A stretch of 64,000 nt of DNA from an uncultured Opitutales bacterium. GTDB lineage: Bacteria > Verrucomicrobiota > Verrucomicrobiia > Opitutales > Intestinicryptomonadaceae. The stretch spans positions 1-64,000 of the forward strand of contig URAK01000002.1 in assembly GCA_900545705.1 (NCBI GenBank), written 5' to 3'. Of the stretch, positions 52,222 to 61,015 are shown one piece after another. Both the position numbers and the translations under genes were made by a program. Within the stretch, counting starts at the first letter, position 1. Each line of letters opens with the position of its first letter. The notes under the pieces were generated by a model, which saw only the letters and a list, made by a program, of their open reading frames with translations, was not told the origin of the DNA and did not search any database.

Positions 52222-52389
52222 ATGAAAAGCCTAAATAAATTGCATCTGACGCTATTTGACCGCGCAATCATCGCATTCGCGTAGCCGCAAATTGAATTTT
52301 TCAAGCCTCAAACACGCTTGCAAAACAGCGCAAAACATACCCAATAAGGACTAAAAAAACTCAATTTTTGCGGATTTTGGAACAATCAC

Positions 52390-53394
52390 TCAGAAAGTCT
52401 TGCCGCTATCTTTATAAGCAAGGCTTCTAATAATAAAATCGATGCGGCTCCCCATTTTGTCGGGAGGCAAAATTTCCGACGCAGCCCCCATTCGCACGGC
52501 GTTTTTAGGCATGCCGTAAACCGCGCTTGTTGCCTCGTCTTGTGCGATTGTCTTCCACCCCGCGCGTTTGAGCGCCAACAATCCCTCCGCACCGTCGTCG
52601 CCCATTCCGGTAAGCAGAGCGGCGCAGCCTTTTGCCGGCGATGATGCAAGGCTTTTGAAAAAAAAGTCCACAGACGGGCAAAATACGCCACTGCCCCCGT
52701 AGCTTTCGTACGCGAATCTTCCAGAATGCGCGATGCCTAAATTCGCATCGGCCCTTGAAACATACACCCTTCCCGCCTTTGGGAAATCGCCCTCAGCAGC
52801 AATCTCAACGGGAAGCTTCGAACGCCTCGAAAGCCAGCCGGCGAGATTCCCGGAAAATTCTGAATCCATATGCTGCACAATCACGCAGGCTCCGGGAAAA
52901 TCGGCTGGAAGAGCCGAAAGAATTTCCGCTATCGCTCCGGGGCCGCCTGTCGAAGCCCCTATCGCCGCTATAGGAACTATATTTTCAGCGGCCGGTTTTT
53001 CAGGCTTTTGCATTGAGGCGCGCGAAACGCACGCGAGCGACAATTTGTCCGCCAATTCGTCGAATCCGACACCGCTGAATTGGTCTATTTCCACGGCTCC
53101 GAAAGCCCCCGCGCAAATGCAGTCGTACGCGGAAGAGGTGTCCATATCCTGTTTGTATGCGGCAACTACCGAGGGTATTTTGCAATCTTTTATTATCTGC
53201 GGAGCGGATTTATTTTCGGAAAGCAATTTGAAATTTGGAGAAACAACGGCTGCCAAGGCTCCGCTTTTGAATATAAAATCGGACAAATTTTCGCCGCCAG
53301 CTTCAAACAAAACGGGCTCAAAGTTTCTTTTTTCGAGCTCTCCGGGAACAGCCTTTCCGAACGCCCCGCCCGCAATTATCGCTATTTTTTTCAT
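52390..53394 (-). CDS. WspF-like CheB methylesterase with degenerate receiver
   Basis: The enzyme should remove methyl groups from the receptor encoded at the head of the operon. The 334-residue protein has a C-terminal methylesterase domain (about 145-330) with the catalytic triad: Ser in GASTGGPG, His in VQHM and Asp in TGMGDDGAEG. The N-terminal domain (about 1-125) has the receiver size, but the acidic pair is GG (9-10), the phospho-Asp site is Ser52 (AAVVSPN) and the conserved Lys is not seen, so it should not be phosphorylated. It is the last gene of the operon and its start overlaps the end of the CheA gene by 4 bp. Confidence 0.85.
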   Translation of the reverse strand: MKKIAIIAGGAFGKAVPGELEKRNFEPVLFEAGGENLSDFIFKSGALAAVVSPNFKLLSENKSAPQIIKDCKIPSVVAAYKQDMDTSSAYDCICAGAFGAVEIDQFSGVGFDELADKLSLACVSRASMQKPEKPAAENIVPIAAIGASTGGPGAIAEILSALPADFPGACVIVQHMDSEFSGNLAGWLSRRSKLPVEIAAEGDFPKAGRVYVSRADANLGIAHSGRFAYESYGGSGVFCPSVDFFFKSLASSPAKGCAALLTGMGDDGAEGLLALKRAGWKTIAQDEATSAVYGMPKNAVRMGAASEILPPDKMGSRIDFIIRSLAYKDSGKTF

Positions 53395-56000
53395 TTAGAA
53401 AGGAGATTTCGGACAGTTTCTATAAAAGTATCGTCCTGAAAGCTGCTCTTTGTAAGGTACGCGTCGGCGCCGGCTTCAAGGCCCTTGGCGCGATCCTCCT
53501 GCCTATCCTTGTAGGATACTATTATTATGGGAATCGACTTTGAGGACTCCCTCGAGCGCACCTTTTCGATAAATTCAAATCCGTTTAGGCGCGGCATGTC
53601 TATATCTGAAACAATCAAATCGTATTTGTTTAGCCGCACGCTGTTCCACCCGTCCATTCCGTCGACAGCCGTATCAACGCTGTACCCCGCGCCCTCGAGT
53701 ATCTGACGCTGGGTTTCCCTCACAGTTATGGAATCGTCCACCACAAGAATTCTGCCAAGCTCCTTCGCCTGCGCCTGAGATGAATGCCTCGAAAGCAATT
53801 CGCCGCTCGACAAAAATTTGTCTATTGAGCTTACAAGGTCGTCCACGTCGAGTATTAGTATCGGAAGTCCGTCCTCGGTAAGAGATGCGGCGGATACGCA
53901 CGGAATTTTGCCAAGCCTTTCGTGCAGGGGTCTGACAACAAGCTCGGACTCGGCCGGGAGCGAGTCTATTTCTATTCCATACAAATTATCCCTGTCGGCA
54001 ACAACAACCGCGTATACCGACCGCGACTCGCTCTGGGCGTCTTCAAAGCCGAGCGCGCGCGCACCGCTTACAAGACCGACTGATTTTCCGTCAAGGTCGA
54101 AATACTGCCGCCCCTCAACCGTGCGCAACTGCGACAGATCCAGCCGCACCGTCCGGTACACACGCGCAAGTGCAAAGGCGTACGGCTGCCCCGCTATCGA
54201 CACCACAAGAGACTTCAACACTGAGCGCGTTATCGGCAGTTTAAGCTCAAAAGTCGACCCCTCGCCTGCGCTCGAACTTATTGATATTGTCCCGCCGACA
54301 TCGTGAAGCATTGTCTGCACAACATCAAGCCCCACGCCTCTTCCGCTAATTTCGCTTACGTCGGGCTTCGTGGTAAATCCGGGCAGCATTAGGAAAGAAT
54401 AGAGTTCGTCTCCGGAGATGTTTTCCAACATTTCTGGCGCGGCGAGCTTTTTTTCGAGAATCTTTTCCCTCACGGCCTTTTCCTCGATTCCCCGCCCGTC
54501 GTCGGATATTGAAATTCTAAGAAGCCCAGCCGAGTGCCAAGCGCGCATCAGTATTTTGCCCACGGGCGGCTTTCCGGCTGCAACCCGCTCCTCGGGGGTT
54601 TCAATTCCGTGGTCGCAGGCATTGCGCACCAAGTGCATTAGGGGGGACTCAAGCTTTTCGAGAACGTCCCTGTCGACAGGCGTCTTTGAGCCGTCTATCT
54701 CGAAGTCAATTCTTTTGCCGAAGGATTTTGCGATGTCGCGCACCATTCTTGGCAGCGACGATATTCCGTCGGAGAACGGGCGCATTCGGCTCGAAAGCAC
54801 TTCGGCGTATAGGCGGCCGGCTATTAGCACGTTTCTTCTGGAATACTCGCCGAATGATTCTATCTGCGCCCTGATGTCCGAAACAGCGCGGTGGACTGCC
54901 CTGCGCGCGAGCTCCAAATGCGCCTGCGCCGCCTCCGCCCCGGGCGAACCTTCAAGCGAGTATATTGCGTTCTCCAAGTGCCTCGCTATCTGCTCCTGCT
55001 CATTTTTTATAGAAATCATAGATTCGCGGTACGGCTCTATGCGCCTGTTTTCCACGAGGCTTTCCGCCGCGAGCTCCATAAGGCTGCTGAGGCTTTTTGC
55101 CGATACTTTTACGGACGCCCCCGAATCCTTGCGCCCGGACGACTTTACTGCGGGACCCGCATTCCTGCCAACTCCGCGCGTAGGCTTGTAAACGCCGTCT
55201 ATAAGCTCTGTCAAATCGCGTGACAAAGCCGCCGCAATCGATTCGTCTACCTTTTCAAAGCGCGCCGATACTGTAGAAGAAATGTAGTCCGAGCATTCAA
55301 AAAGCAGGTCGAAAAAATCGGAGTCTTCGGACATTTTTCCATCGCGCGCCGCCGAAAAACAGTCCTCCATTTTATGCGCGAGGTTTACCAGCCATTCAAA
55401 CCCCACAACACGCGCAGCGCCTTTCAGGCTGTGGCTTGCCCTCATGAGCGAGTCTATCGTAGGCAGGTCTCCCGGAGTGCGCTCCAGCTTCAGCAGCCCG
55501 TCGTTGAGGGCGGAAGACTGGGTCTGCGCGTCTTCGAGAAACACGCCGAATATTTCCCCGTCGGGGCGTTTTGCGGCGGGTGCGCCTTGCGCGGGCTTTA
55601 CAGCTGAGATTACCGGAGCAGCCGGTTGATTTTTGACTTTTGCGGCGGGGATTGCAGCAAAATCCGAATTTAAAAGCCCGTCAATTTCTTCTTTGCGCGC
55701 CTCAAAAGCCGCCGGTATATTTTCTGGCGGAACTTTGGCGCATTCAGATATTACTTCAAGGGCTTTTACAGTTGAGGGGCTCGACGAAGATTTCTCAAAG
55801 TTTTCCGACAGGGATTTTCCGAGTTTTTCGGCAAGCGCGGCGCAAGAGTCGAACCCAAGCATCTTAGCGGCCGACCTAAGCGCGCGCGCGGCGCCCGCCG
55901 CAAGCTCCCCGTCGCCGGAGCGCGCGGCAATGCGCATCTTTTCGCACGCGTCTAGCGCTTCGCGGGAAAATAGGGACAGCATCGACTTGTCAAAGCTCAT
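53391..56000 (-). CDS. WspE-like hybrid histidine kinase (CheA with C-terminal receiver)
   Basis: The 869-residue kinase has, in order, an N-terminal Hpt-like helical domain whose His is Arg39 (about 1-100), an active Hpt domain with His190 in SHSLKGAARVVG, the dimerisation and ATPase domains (N box HLVRNACDHGIE; DDGRGI; GRGVGLDVV), a CheW-like domain (about 595-730), and a receiver with DD near 752, phospho-Asp799 and a Lys in YLTKSSF. The fusion of kinase and receiver is typical of WspE. Its ends overlap those of the wspD-like and cheB-like genes by 4 bp each. Confidence 0.9.
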   Translation of the reverse strand: MSFDKSMLSLFSREALDACEKMRIAARSGDGELAAGAARALRSAAKMLGFDSCAALAEKLGKSLSENFEKSSSSPSTVKALEVISECAKVPPENIPAAFEARKEEIDGLLNSDFAAIPAAKVKNQPAAPVISAVKPAQGAPAAKRPDGEIFGVFLEDAQTQSSALNDGLLKLERTPGDLPTIDSLMRASHSLKGAARVVGFEWLVNLAHKMEDCFSAARDGKMSEDSDFFDLLFECSDYISSTVSARFEKVDESIAAALSRDLTELIDGVYKPTRGVGRNAGPAVKSSGRKDSGASVKVSAKSLSSLMELAAESLVENRRIEPYRESMISIKNEQEQIARHLENAIYSLEGSPGAEAAQAHLELARRAVHRAVSDIRAQIESFGEYSRRNVLIAGRLYAEVLSSRMRPFSDGISSLPRMVRDIAKSFGKRIDFEIDGSKTPVDRDVLEKLESPLMHLVRNACDHGIETPEERVAAGKPPVGKILMRAWHSAGLLRISISDDGRGIEEKAVREKILEKKLAAPEMLENISGDELYSFLMLPGFTTKPDVSEISGRGVGLDVVQTMLHDVGGTISISSSAGEGSTFELKLPITRSVLKSLVVSIAGQPYAFALARVYRTVRLDLSQLRTVEGRQYFDLDGKSVGLVSGARALGFEDAQSESRSVYAVVVADRDNLYGIEIDSLPAESELVVRPLHERLGKIPCVSAASLTEDGLPILILDVDDLVSSIDKFLSSGELLSRHSSQAQAKELGRILVVDDSITVRETQRQILEGAGYSVDTAVDGMDGWNSVRLNKYDLIVSDIDMPRLNGFEFIEKVRSRESSKSIPIIIVSYKDRQEDRAKGLEAGADAYLTKSSFQDDTFIETVRNLLSK

Positions 56001-56686
56001 AGGTGGTTCCTTATTATTGCATGCACCAGCAGTTCAAAATCAACAACGCCGTAACGATCTCCGTTAAAATCAAAAATCTTGTCGACAAATCCGCCGAGCG
56101 ATTTTTCGAGAGTCACAGGCACGCAGCGCAGCCTATCTGTTTCGACGAGCGCCATTCCGGCAATTTTTTCCACGCGGAAGGCGAACCTGTCTTCGCCGCT
56201 AGAGCACACCAACATTCTCACGCAATCGGACGGGGGCGTTTCGCTTCCGCCGATTCCGAGCAATTTTGCAACGTCTACCGCTATGACAAGTTCTCCGTTT
56301 ATGTTTGCCAAACCTGATATTACGCCGTCGCCCTTATGCGGTATGCGGTGTATAAACCTGTCCCTTGCAACTTCCGAAACAACGCGCATTTCCAACGCGA
56401 GATTTTCGCCGCCGCACTTGAAGAGAAAATACGGAGTCTTTTCGCGGGAAGTATCCGCGCGGGATTCTGATATTTCGCCAGCCCACTGCTCTACGTATTC
56501 TATCGGGACGCGCCTGTCGAAAAGTTTTTTGCCTGCTGCAGAATAAACCGGGCAATTGTAGCAATGGATATGCTTGCGCAATTCAGGGCACGACGAGTCG
56601 CCCCAAAGTCCCTCTTTGGTCCAGCAATGGCGGGCTATTTTATCTTCCATATCCATAAAACATATTGCACGCCTCTTAACCGGCAT
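55997..56686 (-). CDS. WspD-like CheW adaptor with Cys-rich N-terminus
   Basis: The 229-residue protein couples receptor to kinase. Its N-terminal part has CWTKEGLWGDSSCPELRKHI followed by HCYNCPVYSAAGKKL, a Cys/His cluster found in the WspD group, and the C-terminal part (about 85-229) is a CheW domain (FLFKCGGENLALEM, GLANINGELVIAVDVAKLLG). The ATG at 56686 lies 9 bp after the cheR-like stop; an in-frame ATG at 56656 is possible. The Cys pattern suggests metal binding, which is not established. Confidence 0.85.
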   Translation of the reverse strand: MPVKRRAICFMDMEDKIARHCWTKEGLWGDSSCPELRKHIHCYNCPVYSAAGKKLFDRRVPIEYVEQWAGEISESRADTSREKTPYFLFKCGGENLALEMRVVSEVARDRFIHRIPHKGDGVISGLANINGELVIAVDVAKLLGIGGSETPPSDCVRMLVCSSGEDRFAFRVEKIAGMALVETDRLRCVPVTLEKSLGGFVDKIFDFNGDRYGVVDFELLVHAIIRNHL

Positions 56687-56695
56687 TCAAGCCAA

Positions 56696-57847
56696 TTAAG
56701 AGCGCCCTTCGAGCCTCCTCCTCACAAGCTTGAATCCGAGCGCCGCATCGGCGTTTTGCGGATCTACATACCTAGCGCGCCGAAAATACTTTTCCGCGTT
56801 CGCAAGATCCCCCTGAGCTGAAAAAATCTCCGCCGCAAGCATGTTAAGCTCTGCGGAGTCGGGATATTCGGCGAGCATTTTCAGGCATTCACTGCGGGCG
56901 GACGCGATATCTCCCGCGTCGGCAAGAGCCCTTGCAGCGGAGCAATCTGGATTTTCGGGGAGTTGGTCCGGCACGGCAGCCGCTGATTCTACCGCATCTT
57001 TATTTATTTTTTTTGCGCGTTTTTTAAGTTGTTCCCGCCTGTTTTCGCCTATAAAAGCCCCGGAAAAATTTTCGGATTTTTGCCTTGCGGGCCTGACTGC
57101 GAACGCGCCTTCTACGCCCGCCCTTTCAAATCTTGAATCCGACACAACAAATCCGTCCGCATGCCCCGTAAATATCACGGCCCCTTGCGCAGACATCGAC
57201 AATATTTTGTCAAAGAGCTTTTTTTTCGAGCGTTCGGTGAGATATATCGCAAGATTTCTGCAAAAAATTATGTCGAACAATCCGGGGGAGAATCTGTCGT
57301 CGAGAATGTTTGCCGTGGCAAATTTTATCTTTTTTTTCAAAGAATCCGGCATTTCAAATATGCCGTTTTTCATTTGAAATGCTGCCTCAGAAGCGGCGGA
57401 ACGAAAGCAGTTTTTGCCGTAGGCCGCGCGTTTCGCCACTCCTATAAGCTTCTCGGAGTAGTCAAAGGCCTCTATTTCAAAATCAGCGCCGGCCGCGGCG
57501 ATGACGGCCGCTATTGAAAAAGCTTCGCACCCTATCGAACACGGCGCGCACAAGACCCTTAAAAATCGGCCTTCTGCGGCGGCTTTCTCCGCTATCACGC
57601 CCAAAAATTCAAAACTTTCCGGCTGTCTGAAAAACCATGTCTCCGGCACGCATAAAGACTCGCAAAATTTACGGAGTTTCTCGGGGCAGCTTTCGAGCTC
57701 GGCAGGCAGACAGGATATGTCGGAAAGCCCAATTTCGCGCACAAAGTCCCTCGCGGAAGACTCCACAAAAGAGTCCCCGAAGGATTCAACACTCGCCCCG
57801 CAGCCCTTTTCCACTGCGGCGGCCAAGTTTTTTGCGATGTCCCTCAC
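56696..57847 (-). CDS. WspC-like CheR methyltransferase with TPR tail
   Basis: The 383-residue protein methylates receptor glutamates using SAM. The N-terminal part has VPETWFFRQPESF near 71, typical of WspC, then the SAM-binding motif CAPCSIGCEAFSIA, the DIIFCRNLAIYL segment and TGHADG. After a basic linker (about 260-300) the C-terminal ~85 residues are TPR repeats (ARALADAGDIASARSECLKMLAEYPDSAELNMLAAEIF; GDLANAEKYFRRARYVDPQNADAALG). The TPR extension is also seen in WspC. It overlaps the wspB-like gene by 4 bp. Confidence 0.9.
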   Translation of the reverse strand: MRDIAKNLAAAVEKGCGASVESFGDSFVESSARDFVREIGLSDISCLPAELESCPEKLRKFCESLCVPETWFFRQPESFEFLGVIAEKAAAEGRFLRVLCAPCSIGCEAFSIAAVIAAAGADFEIEAFDYSEKLIGVAKRAAYGKNCFRSAASEAAFQMKNGIFEMPDSLKKKIKFATANILDDRFSPGLFDIIFCRNLAIYLTERSKKKLFDKILSMSAQGAVIFTGHADGFVVSDSRFERAGVEGAFAVRPARQKSENFSGAFIGENRREQLKKRAKKINKDAVESAAAVPDQLPENPDCSAARALADAGDIASARSECLKMLAEYPDSAELNMLAAEIFSAQGDLANAEKYFRRARYVDPQNADAALGFKLVRRRLEGRS

Positions 57848-58287
57848 TTGTTAAACATTCCGATTATTTTGGCAGCCGTTTCCGAATCTATGAGCTTTTC
57901 AATTTTCAACATCTGCGCTATTTCTCCGTCAACGGTAAAAATCCCCCCGCAATAAGAGCCGCCATCTGACGGGCCTATGTCAGAATCGCATATTTCAACG
58001 ACCCTCGTCACGCGCTCAGCAACTAGCGCAACAAGCCCCTCCGATATACCCGAAGATATTTTCACTATCATATATCTCGTGCTAAAAATGCGCTCCGAGG
58101 GCCTATTGCAAACGTACATTGACAAGTCTATGGCAGGCACCGTATTGCCCTTGTAGTTGAACACGCCCGCAATCCATTCCGGCGCACCCTGCACTCCGCG
58201 GAGCCGGACAGCGGGAACGACTGTTTCCACAATCCGCGCGTCGGCTCCCCAAAGCCTTCCGTCCATCTCGAAAAGTATGGCGAGCAT
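57844..58287 (-). CDS. WspB-like CheW adaptor
   Basis: The 147-residue protein is a single CheW domain: FEMDGRLWGADARIVETVVPAVRLRGVQGAPEWIAGVFNYKGNTVPAIDLS fits the hydrophobic core of the fold, and the family motif around GVFNYKG is present. It should link the receptor to the hybrid kinase. It begins 3 bp after the receptor gene and overlaps the methyltransferase gene by 4 bp, as expected of a translationally coupled operon. Confidence 0.88.
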   Translation of the reverse strand: MLAILFEMDGRLWGADARIVETVVPAVRLRGVQGAPEWIAGVFNYKGNTVPAIDLSMYVCNRPSERIFSTRYMIVKISSGISEGLVALVAERVTRVVEICDSDIGPSDGGSYCGGIFTVDGEIAQMLKIEKLIDSETAAKIIGMFNK

Positions 58288-58290
58288 ATT

Positions 58291-60525
58291 CTATGAGCGG
58301 CCTCCGAATTTGAACTTTGAAATTTCCGAGTCGAGAGCCTCGAGAGCCTCGCGCATCTGAGAGCGGCTATCCGAAACCTGTTTGAGCAGCGAGCCCGCCT
58401 GCCGCACTCCGTCGTTTAGAGACGCCATAGCCTCGCTTATCTGCGAAACCCCCGTCGTCTGCGAATTCATTCCCTCCGTCAGGCTTTCAAGCTGCGGGGC
58501 GATTGACTGCATCTTTGTTATGACAGTATCCATTCCGCCGATTATGCGCTCCACGTCGGATACCCCCATGCGCACGTCCTCCGCAAACTTGTCCATTTCA
58601 GACACTCCCGCGACGACTGCATTTTGCATGTCTTTTACAATAGTTTCAATGTCACTCGTGGCAAGCGCCGTCTGGTCGGCGAGCCTGCCTATCTCGCGCG
58701 CGACCACCGAAAATCCCAATCCGTATGCGCCCGCTTTTTCGGCCTCTATTGACGCGTTGAGCGCAAGCATATTAGTCTCGTCCGCAACTTTTGAAATGGT
58801 GACGACCACCGCGTTTATGTTGTTTGCCCTTTCGCTAATTATCGCGAGCCTTTTGGCGATGGACGAAGTGCTCGAAGATAGAATTTGCATTGTCTTTTCT
58901 ACGGAAGACAGCTGCGCGCGCCCGTCCTCTGCGGTCTCGGAGCCTTTAGACGCCCCGTCGGAAAGCGTCTCCACGGTTTTTGCGAGCTCCGCGCTCGTTG
59001 CGGTCATCTGCTTTACGGCGGCGGATATTTCCCCTGTTGAGGAACAGAAATTCTGCATGCTTTCCTCGTATTCTGCCGAAGCCTTCTCCACGCCGTCGGA
59101 ATAAGACGACAGTCTGTGCGCCGACTGCGACACGCTTGAAATCAGCGAGCGCAAGTTGGACGCCATGTGCCCCATGGACGCCATAAGCCGCCTCGTTTCG
59201 TCCTGGGAATTTTCCACCGGCGGTATTTCCACGTCGAGCCGGCCGCGGGCGATTTCCTCCGCGAGTTCACTCGCTTTCGTCACCCTTGAAAGGAACCGGC
59301 TTGAAAGCGCAAGCGCCGCAAGCGTCACTATCGCAAAAACGGCAAGCCCAACCGCCTCGTTTACAATCGATGCATAAACCGGCGCGAGCAGCTCCGAGCG
59401 GGGGGCCATCTGGACCATCACCCAGTTCCCTGGGCGGATTATCGCATGCGCCACGCAATATACTTTCCCGGTTTGAGGATCCGTAAAATACGTCGCCTGC
59501 TGGCCAGTCCCTCCTACCGCCATTGTGCTCTTCGACATTTCCAAGGCCGATTTGAGCAGGTCGCGGTAAACAGTCCCGTATTTGGAAGGGTCGCGGCGCG
59601 AGGCCGGGTTGTCACGTCCCATTTGCCCTTCACCCCTGCCGCTTTCGATTACAAATGCCCCTGTTTCGTCGGTGTAAAGGTCGTCAATGGATACGGTGCG
59701 CAACGCGCTGTTTTTTGTGGCGGCTATAATTCGCGACTGCGCGCTAATCAGGAATATTTCGCTGCCCGGAAAAGTTTTAAGCGAGGAAACGAGCTCTGAA
59801 ATCCGCGCCAGATCCCTGTCAAATGCCATCTGGCCGGCAAAAATGCCCTCAAACATTATCGGCGCCGAATATTCAACCATCAAAGTCTTGTTATTGTACA
59901 AATAGGGTTCCGTCACGACATACCCTTCTTTGTCCCCTGCCTCGGTCTTCTTCTTAAGACCCGCATAAAACATTGAAGTCTCGGTGTCGCGCAAGGGCTC
60001 TATCGATAGTGTTGAGGCATCTCCCCTTCCCCAGTAGGCGAGGAACCTCCCGCCCTCGGTTCTGCCGAGCCATTCGTCGACCGTCACTTTTGTAGGGTTG
60101 CTTTTCAATCCGTAGGCGTCGATTCCCCCGCCCTCGGACACGTCGACCGCGTCGCGCAGGTTTTTGAGACCGCGTTCGGTTTTTGCGTCGTTAAAGTCGG
60201 CGTTTGGCTCATACCCTACGCTTGCTCCTACAAAAGTCGGGAAGATTTCAAGGAGATCACGAATGAATCCGACGCTTTCGGGCCGATACCCGAACCATAT
60301 CTCCCCAGCGGCTGCGGCTGTCCGCGCTATCGACACGCCCTGTACATTTTCCTTTGAAACCTGCTCCGCCGCAAGGCGCGTGTCCGCAAGAAATTTTGCC
60401 TCGGATAGAGACTTGAATGTGGAGTAATTGTCGTAGCAATTTAAAATCGTCATCGCCAAATCCACGAGGAAAATCGGCAACACCACAAATACCAGTATCT
60501 TTGTCCTTATTCTCATATTTGCCAT
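58291..60525 (-). CDS. WspA-like methyl-accepting chemotaxis protein
   Basis: The 744-residue receptor has a first membrane segment (about 9-28), a large periplasmic Cache-type sensor region (about 30-380), a second membrane segment (about 388-408), HAMP (about 408-465), and a signalling domain with the hairpin tip KVADETNMLALNASIEAEKAG followed by EIGRLADQTALATSDIETIV. The latter stretch and VAGVSEMDKFAEDVRMGV are typical of WspA. It is the first gene of the six-gene operon; two CheW genes allow an adaptor for each part of the complex. The ligand is unknown; WspA proteins respond to surface contact. Confidence 0.9.
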   Translation of the reverse strand: MANMRIRTKILVFVVLPIFLVDLAMTILNCYDNYSTFKSLSEAKFLADTRLAAEQVSKENVQGVSIARTAAAAGEIWFGYRPESVGFIRDLLEIFPTFVGASVGYEPNADFNDAKTERGLKNLRDAVDVSEGGGIDAYGLKSNPTKVTVDEWLGRTEGGRFLAYWGRGDASTLSIEPLRDTETSMFYAGLKKKTEAGDKEGYVVTEPYLYNNKTLMVEYSAPIMFEGIFAGQMAFDRDLARISELVSSLKTFPGSEIFLISAQSRIIAATKNSALRTVSIDDLYTDETGAFVIESGRGEGQMGRDNPASRRDPSKYGTVYRDLLKSALEMSKSTMAVGGTGQQATYFTDPQTGKVYCVAHAIIRPGNWVMVQMAPRSELLAPVYASIVNEAVGLAVFAIVTLAALALSSRFLSRVTKASELAEEIARGRLDVEIPPVENSQDETRRLMASMGHMASNLRSLISSVSQSAHRLSSYSDGVEKASAEYEESMQNFCSSTGEISAAVKQMTATSAELAKTVETLSDGASKGSETAEDGRAQLSSVEKTMQILSSSTSSIAKRLAIISERANNINAVVVTISKVADETNMLALNASIEAEKAGAYGLGFSVVAREIGRLADQTALATSDIETIVKDMQNAVVAGVSEMDKFAEDVRMGVSDVERIIGGMDTVITKMQSIAPQLESLTEGMNSQTTGVSQISEAMASLNDGVRQAGSLLKQVSDSRSQMREALEALDSEISKFKFGGRS

Positions 60526-61015
60526 TGCGGTGGAGTGCGGAGCGCATGTTCAACAGCTGCGAACAATAAGCCGCCCGTCTTTAAACCGCGCCGCATCCGT
60601 TTTTATTTCTTACAGTAATTTACCCGCGCCGACCGCCCTTGCAAGACTTTTCGCAATGCCCTCCGCATTCGCGCCCACAAAAATTTCATAAATAAAAAAT
60701 CTTCCGCTAAGCGGAATCGGATTTTTTAATAGCGATTGAAAGAGCACAAACCTACGCTGGGGCCCCGCGAACTTTTGCGCAAAAACTGCAACGCAATTCG
60801 GATTGCAATTCTTTAAGCAAACCACCGCCCAGTCTCAAACAGCTCAGCCACAGCTTTAACGGAAATCCCGGTTAGGCTCAGAATTTTTTTGTAATGCAGA
60901 TAGAGAAAAAAAATTATTGCTGAGGCAAAATTCCTCCGCACGCAAGCATTTTAGGCTCCGCCGCCAACCGCCGAACTTCAAGCCTGCGCGGCGCTGGCAC
61001 TTGCGCATGCAAAGG
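60526..61015. other. Intergenic upstream of the wsp-type operon
   Basis: About 490 bp with no gene seen. It must carry the operon promoter, which I could not identify with confidence, and a minus-strand terminator at 60693-60716. Confidence 0.45.
60693..60716 (-). terminator. Terminator between the ThuA-like gene and the wsp-type operon
   Basis: On the minus strand TTCCGC and GCGGAA pair around TTA, followed by GATTTTTTATTT. It lies 300 bp after the ThuA-like stop, so readthrough that far must be assumed. Confidence 0.6.
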
